Notes: generated by a model not told the origin, from the sequence alone. A DNA stretch of 64,000 nucleotides from Rhynchopus sp. YZ270_cl-10 (GCA_964035575.1 OZ037904.1:310001-374000), one strand, 5' to 3'; shown: positions 1-11,182, counted from the first letter of the stretch. A program made the numbers and translations.

Positions 1-1761
1 GACCAACATCTTCACAGTTGTGAGATCTCCTGAAATGCTAGCCAGGTGCAGAGGCGACTGTCCTTCACCATCCTTTGTCTCGATGTCTGCCCCTGCACTA
101 ATGAGCACCTGCACCACATCTGCATGTTTTCTCTTCACAGCAAAGTGCAACGCAGTGCTGTTCTTTCTGCATCGGTGACTCAGGTCCACCTCCGGCAAAC
201 CCACAAGATAGCGCACAATATCAGTGTGTCCAAAATACGCCGCCAGGATAAGACACGTACCTCCTTTGGCGTCTGCGGCACTTACATCCGCACCTGCTTC
301 GACCAACATCTTCACAGTTGTGAGATCTCCTGAAATGCTAGCCAGGTGCAGAGGCGACTGTCCTTCACCATCCTTTGTCTCGATGTCTGCCCCTGCACTT
401 ATGAGCACCTGCACCACATCTGCATGTTTTCTCTTCACAGCAACGCGCAACGCAGTGCTGTTCTTTCTGCCTCGGTGACTCAGGTCCACCTCCGGCAAAC
501 CCACAAGATAGCGCACAATATCAGTGTGTCCAGAATACGCTGCAATGATAAGACACGTGTCTCTTTGGGCGTCTGCGGCACTTACATCCGCACCTGCTTC
601 GACCAACTGCGTCACAGTTGTGAGATCTCCTGAAATGCTAGCCAGGTGCAGAGGCGACTGTCCTTCACCATCCTTTGTCTCGATGTCTGCCCCTGCACCA
701 ATGAGCACCTGCACCACGTCTGCATGTTTTTGCTGCACAGCTGCGTGCAGCGCAGTGTCGTTGCCGCTGTATTGGTAATTCAGATCCACCTCCGGCAAGC
801 ACACAAGATAGCGCACAGTATCGGTGTGTTTACCAGACACTGCAAGGAAAAGACACGTCTGTCTCGCGTCGTCTGTGGCACTTACATCCGCACCTGCTTT
901 GACCAACACCTTCACAGCTGTGAGATCTCCTGAAAAGCTAGCCAGGTGCAGAGGCGAGTGTCCTTCAGCATTCGTTGTCTCAATGTCTGCCCCTGCACCA
1001 ATGAGCACCTGCACCACACCTGCATGTTTTAGACAAACAGCAAAGTGCAACGCAGTGTAGTTACGTTGACCTTGGTAATTCAGGTCCACCTCCGGCAAGC
1101 ACACAAGATAGCGCACAGTATCGGTGTGTCCAAAATACGCTGCAAGGATAAGACACGTACTTCCTTTGGCGTCTGTGGCACGTACATCCGCACCTGCTTC
1201 GACCAACATCTTCACAGTTGTGAGTGCTCCTGAAATGCTAGCCAGGTGCAAAGGCGAGCGTCCTTCATCATCCTTTGTCTCAATGTCTGCCCCTGCACCG
1301 ATGAATACCTGACACACTGCAGGGTCCTCCCACATGGCTTGATATAGCGGCATCTGACCTGCACTGTCCTTGGATTCGCGTGGGACAAACGCGACGTTGC
1401 TGCAGACTGACTTCCAATGCTGCAAGAGTACCTCCGTGCACGTAGTGTGGTCTGCGTGGACACACTCACTCAGCAGGATCCCGAAGCCCATCTGCGTTGT
1501 CTCGACATACGGAAGAAGCAGTGTGAGGCATTCATCGTGGTTCCCTCTGCATGCCTCGTGCACAGCTTCGAAGGCGACCGTTTCCGTTTTGCTGCCTGGG
1601 GAGAGCTTCTCGAGTGCTGCCCGCACGGCAGCGGTGTTGCCGTTCCTGACAGCCTCCAGCAGGACTTTGTCAGAAAACTTTCTTTTTTGCTGTCTCGACA
1701 GTTTTTTTTTCCTTTTTGGTGGGTTCTGGTTTGGTGTGCTGCCTGCGTGTCGCTTCAACAT
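1..1761 (-). CDS. Ankyrin-repeat protein, 3' end beyond window
   Basis: The minus strand is open from an ATG at 1761 to the window edge (587 codons seen). The N-terminus is basic (PKRKKKLSRQQKRK), which could be a nuclear signal. After about 150 residues of diverged helical repeats come canonical ankyrin repeats with motifs such as GQSPLHLAS, STALHFAV and GADIETKD. A 300-bp (100-residue, three-ankyrin) unit is repeated about four times with near identity, so the array has been homogenised recently. Ankyrin arrays are protein-binding scaffolds, and no catalytic domain is visible. The plus-strand open frames over the same bases are shadows of the repeat. The C-terminus is not in the window, so the partner domain, if any, is unknown. 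Confidence 0.9.
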   Translation of the reverse strand, partial: MLKRHAGSTPNQNPPKRKKKLSRQQKRKFSDKVLLEAVRNGNTAAVRAALEKLSPGSKTETVAFEAVHEACRGNHDECLTLLLPYVETTQMGFGILLSECVHADHTTCTEVLLQHWKSVCSNVAFVPRESKDSAGQMPLYQAMWEDPAVCQVFIGAGADIETKDDEGRSPLHLASISGALTTVKMLVEAGADVRATDAKGSTCLILAAYFGHTDTVRYLVCLPEVDLNYQGQRNYTALHFAVCLKHAGVVQVLIGAGADIETTNAEGHSPLHLASFSGDLTAVKVLVKAGADVSATDDARQTCLFLAVSGKHTDTVRYLVCLPEVDLNYQYSGNDTALHAAVQQKHADVVQVLIGAGADIETKDGEGQSPLHLASISGDLTTVTQLVEAGADVSAADAQRDTCLIIAAYSGHTDIVRYLVGLPEVDLSHRGRKNSTALRVAVKRKHADVVQVLISAGADIETKDGEGQSPLHLASISGDLTTVKMLVEAGADVSAADAKGGTCLILAAYFGHTDIVRYLVGLPEVDLSHRCRKNSTALHFAVKRKHADVVQVLISAGADIETKDGEGQSPLHLASISGDLTTVKMLV

Positions 1762-3615
1762 GGTGCTGTGCGCGTTGCTGTGAGGTTGATGATGTTGCTT
1801 GTGTTTTTTGCGAGGTTGCGGGGATGGAGGGAAGGATCTACAAAAGAAACTGTTCTTGTATAACGTTCTGTGTCTCAATGCACTAACACAGGCAGGGTGT
1901 GCTCGAAAGACCCGAGACGAAGGATCTTCATCTTCAATAAACAGCGTAGACTTTGTTAATTTCACCATTGGCATTATTTCCATTCAAACGTGGTGTATTT
2001 CTCTCAGAACAGAAGAAACGTAGACGCCATCCAGTCCACACCCTACAATGGACAACACCACCGCGAATGAAGGCAACGGAAAACGAAATGAAGGCACTGC
2101 CGAACATCAGTGTCAACACCCTTCCTCATACTGCATATCTGCTTCAAATGCGGTGAAGAGCTTTGAGAGGATGAGTTCGCGCACCCAGCAGTGCAGGGAA
2201 GTGAGTTCGCGGGGAAGTGCAGGGAAGTGAGTTCGCGCACCCAGCAGTGCGGGGAAGTGAGTTCGCGGGGAAGTGCAGGGAAGTGAGTTCGCGCACCCAG
2301 CAGTGCAGGGAAGTGAGTTCGCGGGGAAGTGCAGGGAAGTGAGTTCGCGCACCCAGCAGTGCAGGGAAGTGAGTTCGCGCACCCAGCAGTGCGGGGAAGT
2401 GAGTTCGCGGGGAAGTGCAGGGAAGTGAGTTCGCGTACCCAGCAGTGCAGGCCTCCCAAGGGAATGAAACCCTACCGGGACGCAGGGTTTTTGTTGGATG
2501 AGAGCTTCAGCGAATCGCGACAAACAATATCATATGAAAGAGTTTGCGCCACTGTTCAAGCAATGCACCCGGGGATGATGAAGTTGGACAACATAGTCTT
2601 GCAATAGATGTGTTGTTCGTATTCATTCACAGTCTTGAGAACGAGAAGGGTCTTAAAACTTTGCAGAGTACCTTCTAGGAGCCGCAGATATGCATAAAGG
2701 ACACACGGAAGGTCACATACACGATTATACTGCTGGTAGACGGCAGACTCGCCTGGGTTTGGTGATGTGGTGATGCCAGATATAGCTAGATATATCTGCG
2801 CTCGTGTGGACGCAGTGTCTCCGTGAGACAGCCATCGCGTAACAGATGGGAAATAATAAGAAAAAAATGAGGGAAAAGGGGAATCTTTGTTTAATTCGGC
2901 AGGGTATGAAGGCAGGGAGTCCCCCAAAAAATAAAAAGGTGAAGTTGATAAGTGCAAACGACCCTAGGACGCAGGCACAGACACGCCGAAAGAAAAATTT
3001 TGTGTACGATGAACCGATCCCTCTCTGTGATCCGGATCTTGTCACCTTTTAATAAAGGGGGTTTTACAAGAAAATGAACACTACTCTACAAAAATCATAA
3101 AATATCTAACGTCTAGAGGCGGGGTTAATGAAAAAAAGTGGTAAAAAAAAAACGAAAAATTGGTTCTCTCTGTATTGCTTTAGGCTTTTGCCTTTTTTTT
3201 CGCCGTCGAAGCGGGAAGGGTGTGTATTAGTTATTAACCACCCACCGACACCGACACCACGACCACCCACCACAGAGGATTCCCATCCCACTACTAATTA
3301 CTGTATTTTTTGTTGTTGTTGTTTTTTTTTTTTTTTGCCCCCCCCCTCCCTCCCATCCCACTCTGAAAAACCCTTACTATTACCCATGCTGTGTTGGGAT
3401 TGCCCTTGTTCATAACAGTTCCAAGTTGCGTTCCTGCATTGTGTGTGACACGAGGGGTGTGGCTGTTTCAATTCCGCACCCTTATTGAGTCTTTATGTTA
3501 TCTGTTTCGGGTTGGTCTAGCTTCACGTTTGGTTCATGAGTCTTCTTTCCTCGCAATGTTTGCATCGTGTGTGTGTACGGTGCGTGTTGTAGAGGAAAAA
3601 GGCGAAAAAAGACAT
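1762..3615. other. Intergenic, minisatellite and stem-loop repeat
   Basis: No gene is supported here. It contains a G-rich minisatellite at about 2175-2450, one type-B stem-loop at 2941-2981, and A/T- and C/T-rich tracts around 3130-3390. Short open frames in this stretch have biased, repeat-derived composition. Confidence 0.7.
2175..2450. repeat. Minisatellite, alternating 30-bp and 26-bp units
   Basis: Units of the form GAGTTCGCGCACCCAGCAG plus TGCAGGGAAGT alternate with a shorter form in which the middle reads GCGGGGAAG. About ten units are present. It creates long but meaningless open frames on both strands. Confidence 0.9.
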
Positions 3616-5492
3616 TTATTCTGAGATAGAAGAAGTGGACGTGGTGGTAGTAACGCTGGAGAGCAGTGGTTGCTTCATTTGTGTAGCTTCGTGAGGCAAG
3701 CGGTGAGCGGCTTGCTGTGTGGGGAAAATGATTTTTTTTTTTTGGAGAAAGGTGAGATGATTCCTCTCGCAGAAAAACAAAAAAAAACCCATACCTTTGC
3801 CCCCAGCAGCTCCTTCCCCCGCTCCTGCCAGGCCATGAGACACGCAGCTGTCTGCGGTGGGTCTTCCACCGCAAGGCTTGTATGCGACTGCAGCAACAAC
3901 AGCTGAGTGGTGAAGTATTTTGTTTCTCTCTCTCTCTCTCTCTCTCTTTTGTTTAAAATTTCTCCCAAATAAACCCATACCAACTGCTTCAAGGTGATTA
4001 ACCTGCTGTCCGCTTCTCCTGGTGGTGGTTCTACTTGCGAGGTATGTTTTTCCAACATCCGCCTGACGAGCTTTACACAGGACTTGACTTCCTCAGAGAT
4101 GATATCGACCTTCGACGACATTTCATGTTCCATGAAGCCTCGCTCATTGAAGTACTGCACGAGGGCCTGCGTCTTTGCCTCTGCAAGCGCGGCACGTGTT
4201 GTGTACAGTTCGTTCTCCGCTTTGGAGAGGCGGAGGGTTAATGCCTCACGTTCGTCTGCAGCTGCGGCAAGGACGTCACCTTCCCTTTGCTTGAAATCTT
4301 CGTGCTCGCGAGCACGCTCTGCAGAGGTGCCTTCAGCAGAGGCGTTCAGCTGCGACACTATGGTACGCTCCCTTGCCTCTGCCTGCACCAAACGTTCTTT
4401 TGTTCTGCGGTATTTGCTTTCATATTGCTTGCACCTCTCGCGGACAGCCGCCAGCTCCACCTCTGCCCCTTGCACGACCCGGCTCAAATCTGTTTGCATC
4501 TTCGCAGAAAGCTCAGTTCGTATGCTTTCAATGATGACACTATGCTTTCTCTGTTCTTCTCGTAGGGCGTCGCGGGTGATGTTGCCGTCTTCGCTCGCTT
4601 GGTAGAGGAGGCTGTGGAGACGTTCGCCGTGCCCCTTCATCTCGTGGACCTGGGAGGTGAGGACATCAATGTCCTTTTGTTTTGCAGCGCAGCTTGCAGT
4701 GTAGTCACGCAGCTCCTCCTCCTTCTGCCGAAGTGACTCACGAAGGGCGGCAGTCTCCTGTTGGTGGTGGTCTTCAGTACGCTGCTGCTGTTGGATGAGA
4801 CGGGTCTCCGACTCCCTCACCTTTGCGCTCACCTCTGCTTGCAAGCCATGCGCCAAAGTTGCGTTGTGCTGCCGGAGTGTTACACACTCAGTCCGAAGCG
4901 TTTCGACCTGCCTACTACACTCCGTCTTAAGCACTTCAATCTGCCTATGTGACTCATTTTTTAGATTTTCCATATGTCTCGTGGATTCTTCGGATCTGGT
5001 CAGTTCTTTTTGTAGTCTAGTATTTTCTGCACGAATTTCTGCGATAGTGTGGCCCGCATCGGTGGCGAGTTGGAGAGAGTCGACTGCCTTGCGTTTTTCG
5101 TCGATTTCACTGTGGAGGCAGCTGAGCTCTCTGCGGAGCGTTTCTTCGGAACGCATCCGGCGGTCGGCTTGGAAGTCATTGGCCTGTCGACGGAGCTCAC
5201 CCACCACTGCGTCTTTGCTGGCAATGTCGGCGTTTAAACGGCGTATCTCCTCCTCCTGCAGTGCAAGCTGTTTTTCTAATCCATGCCGTTCACGTTCCTG
5301 TTCTATAGTAGTAGACGTATTCGCCGATACCACAACACGCCCATGCGGGGACGGCACCCTCACCAAGGAAGCAGAACGGCCATAAGGGCTCGGTGGGCGC
5401 ACCTCCTCTCGCGAGGTGCGGAGGCTCGCCGTGCTGAAGGTGGCGCTTGTGTTGCGCGGGTCGCCCCGGGGGCGTACGTCTGCAGACGGCAT
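3616..5492 (-). CDS. Coiled-coil protein, three exons
   Basis: Exons as read: 5492-3981, 3902-3795 and 3714-3616, giving 572 residues. Both introns (78 and 80 nt) start GTATGGG and end CACTCAG or CACACAG, and all joins are phase 0. The first intron is a multiple of three without a stop, so an unspliced frame runs through it. The second intron must be removed to reach the terminal exon ending TTTTSTSSISE. Residues 1-60 are Ser/Arg/Pro-rich and low complexity. Residues about 65-480 are strongly heptad-like (EKQLALQEEEIRRLN, RQKEEELRDYTA), indicating a long parallel coiled coil of cytoskeletal or basal-body type. I do not recognise the family, and the function is unassigned. Confidence 0.8.
3715..3794 (-). 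other. Intron 2 of coiled-coil gene (80 nt)
   Basis: The donor GTATGGGTTT follows GCAAAG, and the acceptor is CCCCACACAG. The length is not a multiple of three, so retention changes the C-terminus. Confidence 0.7.
3903..3980 (-). other. Intron 1 of coiled-coil gene (78 nt)
   Basis: The donor is GTATGGG and the acceptor is CACCACTCAG. A (GA)n run of about 20 nt fills its middle, which produces the RERERERE stretch if translated. Confidence 0.7.
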
Positions 5493-5820
5493 GTACCCTT
5501 TATTTCATGTGTGGGTTTTTTTTTTTGTTGTCGGTCCTGTAGGGAGAAGGAGTATGGGGCAGTAAAGCAAAACTAGACGATATCATCCGCCAACTGATCT
5601 TGATAACAATAAAAATATAACAGTGTTTTTCGTTGAACGCAGCCAAATAGGGGTAAAAATCTGTTTGGCGCAAGGTGAAAGGAATCAAGGGGGAAATACT
5701 GTTATACAAGATCTGAACGTTGGCTTTCTTTTTGTCTAGTTTCTTAATACACTACGTGTTTGGAAAAAAAATATGGTAATTTGACATTTTTTTTTGATTG
5801 TGTTCTCTTTTCGTTTTTTT
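5493..5820. other. Intergenic, A/T-rich, no gene seen
   Basis: This is a short spacer between two same-strand genes with T-runs and A-runs. No RNA gene or conserved element was recognised. Confidence 0.6.
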
Positions 5821-7269
5821 TCAATGACTCTGTTTCTCTACAAAACAGGTGTATCGTGCGAGGGTTTCCTCATTGGGTATCTCAGGGAGCAGTTGCAGCG
5901 CCGCTTCAAAGTGTCTCCACGCGAGTAGTACGGCAGTTCGGTCTTCTTTCAGCGCCTCTAGGCCTGCAGCACGCACACAGAATCTCAACGTTGCCGCAGT
6001 GTGCCCTGATAAAATCGTTGCTAGCTTGGTCACGTCCACATCCTTATCCACCTGGGTGGGCGGTGCAAGTAGGGCCTGAAGGATACTGCGACAGTCATCT
6101 TCACCAGGGGGCGCCATGTGTATCACTTTCTCCAACCGTCCTTGCCGCAATAATGCCCCATCTAACGTCCACGGCAACGATGTGCAAGCTAACACCTGAA
6201 TGTTTTCGTTGCCTCCAATCCCATCCAGCTCGCACAGCAGGGCACTTAAGGCACGCACCGCGGAGGATCCTGCATCATCACCATCGGATCCTTGACCACG
6301 TTTCCGACCGACAGCGTCAATGTCGTCAATAACCACGACACATGGACTGCTTGCGCGAGCTTCTGCAAAAATAGACCTCAGCTTCGCCTCTGTCTCCCCC
6401 AGCCACGCACCAAACAAACTGGGTGCCGCAACTCTAATAAAACGCACTCCACTGCAGACCTGCACCAATTCCGCACACAACGCGGTCTTTCCGGTTCCAC
6501 TCACACCAATCAAAAGCATTCCGGTTGGAACCGCCATCTTCCGCGCTGCAAGCGCTACCGGTGCTTCCCCTACTCCATTTCCTGCAAGCAATTCAATACA
6601 CCTGGTCAGCTCCGCTTTGACACCAGCATAGCCAAAAAAGGGGGCAGTTGTTGTTGTTGTTGTTGTGGTGGAAACCCCAGTATTAGGTGTGCGCGCATCA
6701 TACAGAATAGCCCCTCCTAAGCGAAACCGCGGTGCCAGACGGAGTATATCCGCTGGGGTGCATCCCTGAGTTTTTTTCGCTAATGATGCAGCAAGATCTA
6801 CGTCACGAAGCACACCAAAGGCAATCTCCTCACGCAATTCTGTGGAAGGGAGGGGCACCGCGACAGCGGAGGTGGTGGAAAGCTCGGTTCGAACCTCTGG
6901 GGGGAGTGACGAAGTGTCGAGGATTGTCACCACTGCGATGCGGGTCGCGTGGGAGGCGCTGTTTGTGTACGCTCTGAAGATGTGCGCGTCTTCAGAAGAA
7001 CTGCACGCCGCCTCCAACGGGTCGCAAATGGACACAACCCTCGCCTTCTCCTGCACCTCACCTAGCAGGGTCACATCGTCGCCACAACGGTGCACTGTAA
7101 ACCCCTCCTTTTCCACCCCAACAGACGCTAACGCGCCTTGCACCGTATGCGTCCGTCCGGACCCCATCACACCGCTTACGACCACCAAGCGGCAGCCACC
7201 CTTATGCAGAAGAAGCCCACGAAGAACAGAGGCAACCTTGTCAATGGGGGTGGGGGTAGGCGGAGACAT
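5821..7269 (-). CDS. AAA ATPase, CDC48/AFG2-like, with degenerate first domain
   Basis: The predicted protein has 482 residues. The C-terminal AAA module has Walker A GVSGTGKT (about residues 258-265), Walker B VVVIDDID, and a second-region-of-homology stretch LDGALLRQGRLEK where family members have LDPALLRPGR. The N-terminal module keeps a P-loop-like GVMGSGRT with Arg in place of the catalytic Lys and has no clear Walker B, so it probably does not hydrolyse ATP. The overall plan resembles two-domain type II AAA proteins (AFG2/SPATA5L1, peroxin 1/6 or NVL-like), which unfold or extract protein substrates. The exact orthologue cannot be fixed by eye. The protein is short for a two-domain AAA. 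Poly-Thr (TTTTTTTT) lies between the modules. Confidence 0.85.
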   Translation of the reverse strand: MSPPTPTPIDKVASVLRGLLLHKGGCRLVVVSGVMGSGRTHTVQGALASVGVEKEGFTVHRCGDDVTLLGEVQEKARVVSICDPLEAACSSSEDAHIFRAYTNSASHATRIAVVTILDTSSLPPEVRTELSTTSAVAVPLPSTELREEIAFGVLRDVDLAASLAKKTQGCTPADILRLAPRFRLGGAILYDARTPNTGVSTTTTTTTTAPFFGYAGVKAELTRCIELLAGNGVGEAPVALAARKMAVPTGMLLIGVSGTGKTALCAELVQVCSGVRFIRVAAPSLFGAWLGETEAKLRSIFAEARASSPCVVVIDDIDAVGRKRGQGSDGDDAGSSAVRALSALLCELDGIGGNENIQVLACTSLPWTLDGALLRQGRLEKVIHMAPPGEDDCRSILQALLAPPTQVDKDVDVTKLATILSGHTAATLRFCVRAAGLEALKEDRTAVLLAWRHFEAALQLLPEIPNEETLARYTCFVEKQSH

Positions 7270-7785
7270 AGTGGGAAGTGATGAAGGGTCTCAGAGGGTT
7301 TGCATGGTTATTGTGTGGTGTGTGTCTGTTGGGGGGTGTGTGGAAAGAAGAAGAAATTTTGCCTTGAAACACAACCTCTCATGCACAGTGTACCTTGGTA
7401 TAATGACCCGGTGCATCGTGGGTATACCACAACCATGCAGTCTCGCCTCGCAGACAATGCTGTCGTTGAATGTAGCATAAGAGGTGGTGGGAGCCAGCTG
7501 GCAGCAGCAAGACAAGCCATGCATGTGGGGTGGTTTTGCGCTGATGTGCGATCAAGGCGTACCTTGAAAGGAAGGGTTGCTGATATGGATACCGACGATA
7601 CCCACCCGACCCCGCGTGGCAATACTCGATGACATCTCCGAGAAAGATCTCCCATACGTCGAACACAACTTGGAACAGTACGGTGCGCTCTGCGAGAAGA
7701 TCTCAATGAAAAACCTCAAAACAGACGGGAGTAAGTCGGTTTTCAACAGGAACCAAAGACTGTCAATGCACGCCCTCGTGATCCG
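7270..7785. other. Intergenic with type-D stem-loop
   Basis: A type-D repeat (CCTTGAAACACAACCTCTC ... GTGTACCTTGGTA) occupies about 7360-7405. The rest has no supported gene. Open frames on both strands here lack family similarity that I can recognise. Confidence 0.5.
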
Positions 7786-9200
7786 GGGGGGGGGTTAGGG
7801 GGGGTCACATCCCATGCAAAAAGTGGGGACCCCGACCAAAAAAAATTTTTTTGAGCAAAAAATGGACATCACCTCGAAAAACCAGAAAATATGGTCCCCA
7901 GGTGACCTACAATTCAATTCCGCCTGGTTTTGGACACTTCTGAGCACTTGTGGGGGTCTAATTCGAATTTTTCAAAAAAAAAATAACGGCCTGGGACAGG
8001 GTTTGTACCTGGACACCTTTCAAATCGGGGTACATTCAAAACCTATTAAAAACACCGTTGGGACGCATTGAGAGGGCGGGAAAAGTGTCGGGGACACTGT
8101 ATAGGCAGTTCTACGCCAAGTCCGCTCTAAAATCCTTGTGTAGGCGCAGTGGAATGGCAGTAAAGGCAAAGCGCCGTATCCACTGTGGAATGGGCCTGCT
8201 GAAGGTGTCCTCAGAGGCGATTCTGCCAGCCCTGGGGAAATTGGGTTAGGAACACGCGCGAAAAGGGGAGGAAAGTGGCGTGTGTGGTGTATTGGGCCTC
8301 CCACGCGCATCCTCGCGGGTCATTGCGCACAGCTTGTCGTCAAGCAGTCTGACCTTGCCACATTGGAGCAGTGTGCCTAAGTTCCCAATACGGCGTCCCT
8401 TGCCCTTGTGAGCTTTGAGGACACCCCGCTCTTGCCGCTGTATGTTGTGGCGTGCCTGTCCGTATCCACGAGGGATGTCTCTTTCCTCCCACAATAATCT
8501 GAGTGTGGGGTCTAAGAAGATAAAGAAGACAAGGCAGATGAGGGGCGGTGCTTTAGTCGAGTCCACGACTGGATATCCATTTACGTGTCTAGTACAGGGC
8601 TATTGCAGACTGAACTGCAAAACCAAGGGGGGGAATTGGACGTTGCAATATCTGGAAAGTCAGACGAGGTGTTTTTTTTTGAAGGGGAGGTACCCTGAGG
8701 GACCGGGTGAGGCAGTGCCGGCAGATCTGCTTGATAATTTACACCTGACTAATTTTCTTCCCTAAATTGATCACTCCCTGGCCTATTAATGGTGTGGGTA
8801 CCTAAGCGTGTGTATACATTGGCCACTACGACCCACAAAATACAGATGCCAGGTGACCGTCTTGTATTCTTTTGGCTGTATTCAAATGCAATTAGATGAC
8901 ATTAGTCAAGATGTATCCTTTATTTCCTAGAATATGAGTCATGTACTGTTGCCATGGCCATATCTCGTTTATGTGCTAAAAAATAGGAATAGGCAAGGTA
9001 CAGACCCTGTCCCACGACCCCTTTTTTTTTCGGAATTTTGATTTTCTGGTCACTTCTGGTCACTATTTTTGGTATTTTCGGGCCTCCAGGACGTTTTCTG
9101 GGGGGTCTGGGGTAGTGACTTGTGGGGTCGGACACTGCTCTGCGCGTAGATATACAAAATCCTGAAAAAGTGCAGGGTTCCCCCCTTCTGACCCCCCCTA
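7786..9200. mobile_element. Foldback element F1 (about 1.4 kb) with about 220-bp diverged inverted ends
   Basis: The left end reads TTAGGGGGGGTCA and the right end TGACCCCCCCTA. At the inner edges of the arms, GGGACAGGGTTTGTACCT (7993-8010) is matched by AGGTACAGACCCTGTCCC (8996-9013). The roughly 1 kb core contains a decayed histone H4-like stretch and is otherwise unassigned. An internal stretch (ATTCCGCCTGGTTTTGGAC, about 7918) recurs in element F6, so these elements are related. No transposase is visible, which suggests a non-autonomous DNA element. Confidence 0.65.
8112..8312 (+). pseudogene. Histone H4-like coding remnant inside F1
   Basis: Plus-strand translation gives AKSALKSLCRRSG ... 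GLLKVSSEAIL, then after a stop in the same frame EHARKGEESGV ... VLGLPR. It lines up without gaps, in two blocks, with the H4 core TKPAIRRLARRGG ... GVLKVFLENVI and EHAKRKTVTAMDVVYALKR. Identity is about 30 percent but sits at signature positions (K, A, L, RR, G, LKV, E, EHA). DNA is also similar near the end (GTGGTGTA, CCTC, CGC). The in-frame stop and weak conservation argue against function. A chance match is not excluded without a profile search. Confidence 0.4.
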
Positions 9201-9752
9201 GGCATACTGTGCGGGCGAGTAAAAAAAACTCGCCTACTCGCCAAAAACTCGCCTAAAACTCGCCCATTTTTGGAGGGCGAGTTTTGGCGAGTTTTTTTTT
9301 TGGGTGGGGATTTTACCTTGGGAAAAGTGTACACACGAAAATATGAGGGAAATTTGAGTTTTGAAGAGAAATTTTTTTTCGTTCCACTTGAACAAGACCT
9401 CTACAGTTTGCTTTGTAGGCTTCCACAACCAGTACCACCAGTCCAGCTGTAGCTTCTGCGGATCCATGAATGTGTGTTTTCGAGTGGCATGTTGTCATCA
9501 GTCACCCCCGCCCTCCATTTTCACATCCTGGTGCACATTTTCACCCCCAAGGTGCGTATATGCACCAGGATTTGCACCCAAATTTGGGCGAGTTTAGGCG
9601 AGTTTAGGCGAGTTTTTGGCGAGTAATAGGCGAGTAGGGCGAGTATAGGGCGAGTAATGGGCGAGTAGGGCGAGTTTTTGGCGAGTTTTTCCTGAAAATC
9701 AGGAAAATGAAAAACTCGCCTAAAAACGGCTCGCCTGCACAGTATGCCTAGG
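9198..9752. mobile_element. Foldback element F2 with GGCGAGT-repeat arms
   Basis: The outer ends are inverted copies: CTAGGCATACTGTGCGGGCG (from 9198) and CGCCTGCACAGTATGCCTAG (ending near 9751). Each arm is a run of CTCGCC or GGCGAGT units with variable A/T spacers. A unique middle of about 260 bp (9310-9570) has no recognised gene. It abuts F1 on the left and F3 on the right through G/C tracts. Confidence 0.75.
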
Positions 9753-9761
9753 GGGGGGGGG

Positions 9762-10554
9762 GTAGGGGGTCCGACTCCCTAGTAAAATTTTGTCCGGTTT
9801 TTAATTTTTTCAACATTAGGCCATTTCCCGGGCACCCCCGGGTGAATCCTGCCCCCAAAATAGGGTTTCTGGGCCCTGTGGGGCAAAATTCACCCTCTAG
9901 GTACCCCAAAATATGAAAAAAATTGAAAAATATGGTGAAAAATAGGCTATTTTAGCCTTTTGGGCAACATAGCCGATTTTGACCAAATTTCCAAAAAATC
10001 AAAAAAAAGCCCAAAAAATAGACGAAAAAAGGCGTGTCTGGACACAATTTCGACCCAAAAATGTGTTTTGAGTCAATTGAAAACAGGGTTTCACCCTTTT
10101 GACAATTTTTTTGACGTTTTTTTGTGTTTTTAGGTGAAAAAACGCATGAGGTGGACCGGGGTTGGACCGGGGACAAGAAAAACACAAACAAGGCGTCGCA
10201 AAATTGTCTAAAGTGTGAAAAACCGGTTGCAATTGACTCAAGCCACGTATTTCCGTCGAAATTGTGTCCAGAGACGCCCTTTTTCGTCTATTTTTTGGGC
10301 TTTTTTTGATTTTTTTTTGGGGACACCATTTTTAGTCAAAAACCGGCCATTTTGCCTAAGGCTAAAATAGCCTATTTTCACCATATTTTTCAATTTTTTT
10401 CATATTTTGGGGTACCTAGAGGGTGAATTTTGCCCCACAGGGCCCAGAAACCCTATTTTGGGGGCAGGATTCACCCGGGGGTGCCCGGGAAATGGCCTAA
10501 TGTTGAAAAAATTAAAAACCGGACAAAATTTTACTAGGGAGTCGGACCCCCTAC
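9762..10554. mobile_element. Foldback element F3 (about 790 bp, arms about 390 bp)
   Basis: The left end AGGGGGTCCGACTCCCTAG is mirrored by CTAGGGAGTCGGACCCCCTA at the right end. The arms remain alignable to near the centre at about 10158, for example GGGTTTCTGGGCCC against GGGCCCAGAAACCC. There is almost no unique core, so the whole element can fold on itself. No coding capacity was seen. Confidence 0.8.
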
Positions 10555-10576
10555 GGGGGGGGGGGGGGGGGGGGGG
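10555..10576. repeat. G-tract junction between F3 and F4
   Basis: An uninterrupted run of about 22 G separates two palindromic elements. Confidence 0.85.
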
Positions 10577-11181
10577 TAGGGGGGGTCAAATGCACTTAAA
10601 AAAACGATACAAACGTCATTTTTTCGAGTTTTTGATAAAAACGCATTATTTTGGATGATTGAGTAGAAATTTTGACCAAGAACCTCTCAAAAACATCGTG
10701 GGGGGTGGTTTTCACGCCAGAGGGGGATCACATGCACCCCAAATGGTGAAATTCCAAAAAAAAAAAAAAATTGCCCATGACTGGTACTGGCCCCACCAAT
10801 TCCTTAAGGAATTAAATTCCGATTTTTTTCATTTTTTTTGCGATTTTTTTGCTCAAAAATTGACGATACCCTGTTTTCGGGGCAAAACTCTCTAATTTTG
10901 GGCAGTTCCGTGTGAAAATATGCAAAAATAGTCAAAAATTGGAAAATCGTTAAGGAAATCGTTAAGGAAATCCTTAACGACTTAACGTGGGGTACCAATC
11001 ATGGGCAATTTTTCAATTTTCACGTTTTAGCACCTCCTGGGCCCGAAAAATGGGTCAAAACCGACCGACAAACAGTTTTCCACACGATATGTGTCACATT
11101 TTCGGGTCAGATTCACTTAGAAATGCGTTTTTATCAAAAACTGAAAAAAGTGGGTTTGTATCACCCATTTGACCGCCCCTA

Positions 11182-11182
<1 letters not shown>
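10577..11182. mobile_element. Foldback element F4 (about 600 bp, diverged arms)
   Basis: The left end TAGGGGGGGTCAAATG pairs with CATTTGACCGCCCCTA on the right. Inside, TGCCCATGACTGGTACTGG pairs with a diverged CCAATCATGGGCA near 11000. The arms differ much more than those of F5, so this copy is older. It abuts F5 through a 37-G tract. Confidence 0.7.

Noticed and set aside
2043-2523. Minus-strand frames of about 137 residues with repeated ELTSLHFP-type units
   Set aside because: The repetition follows the minisatellite in every frame and shows no codon bias.
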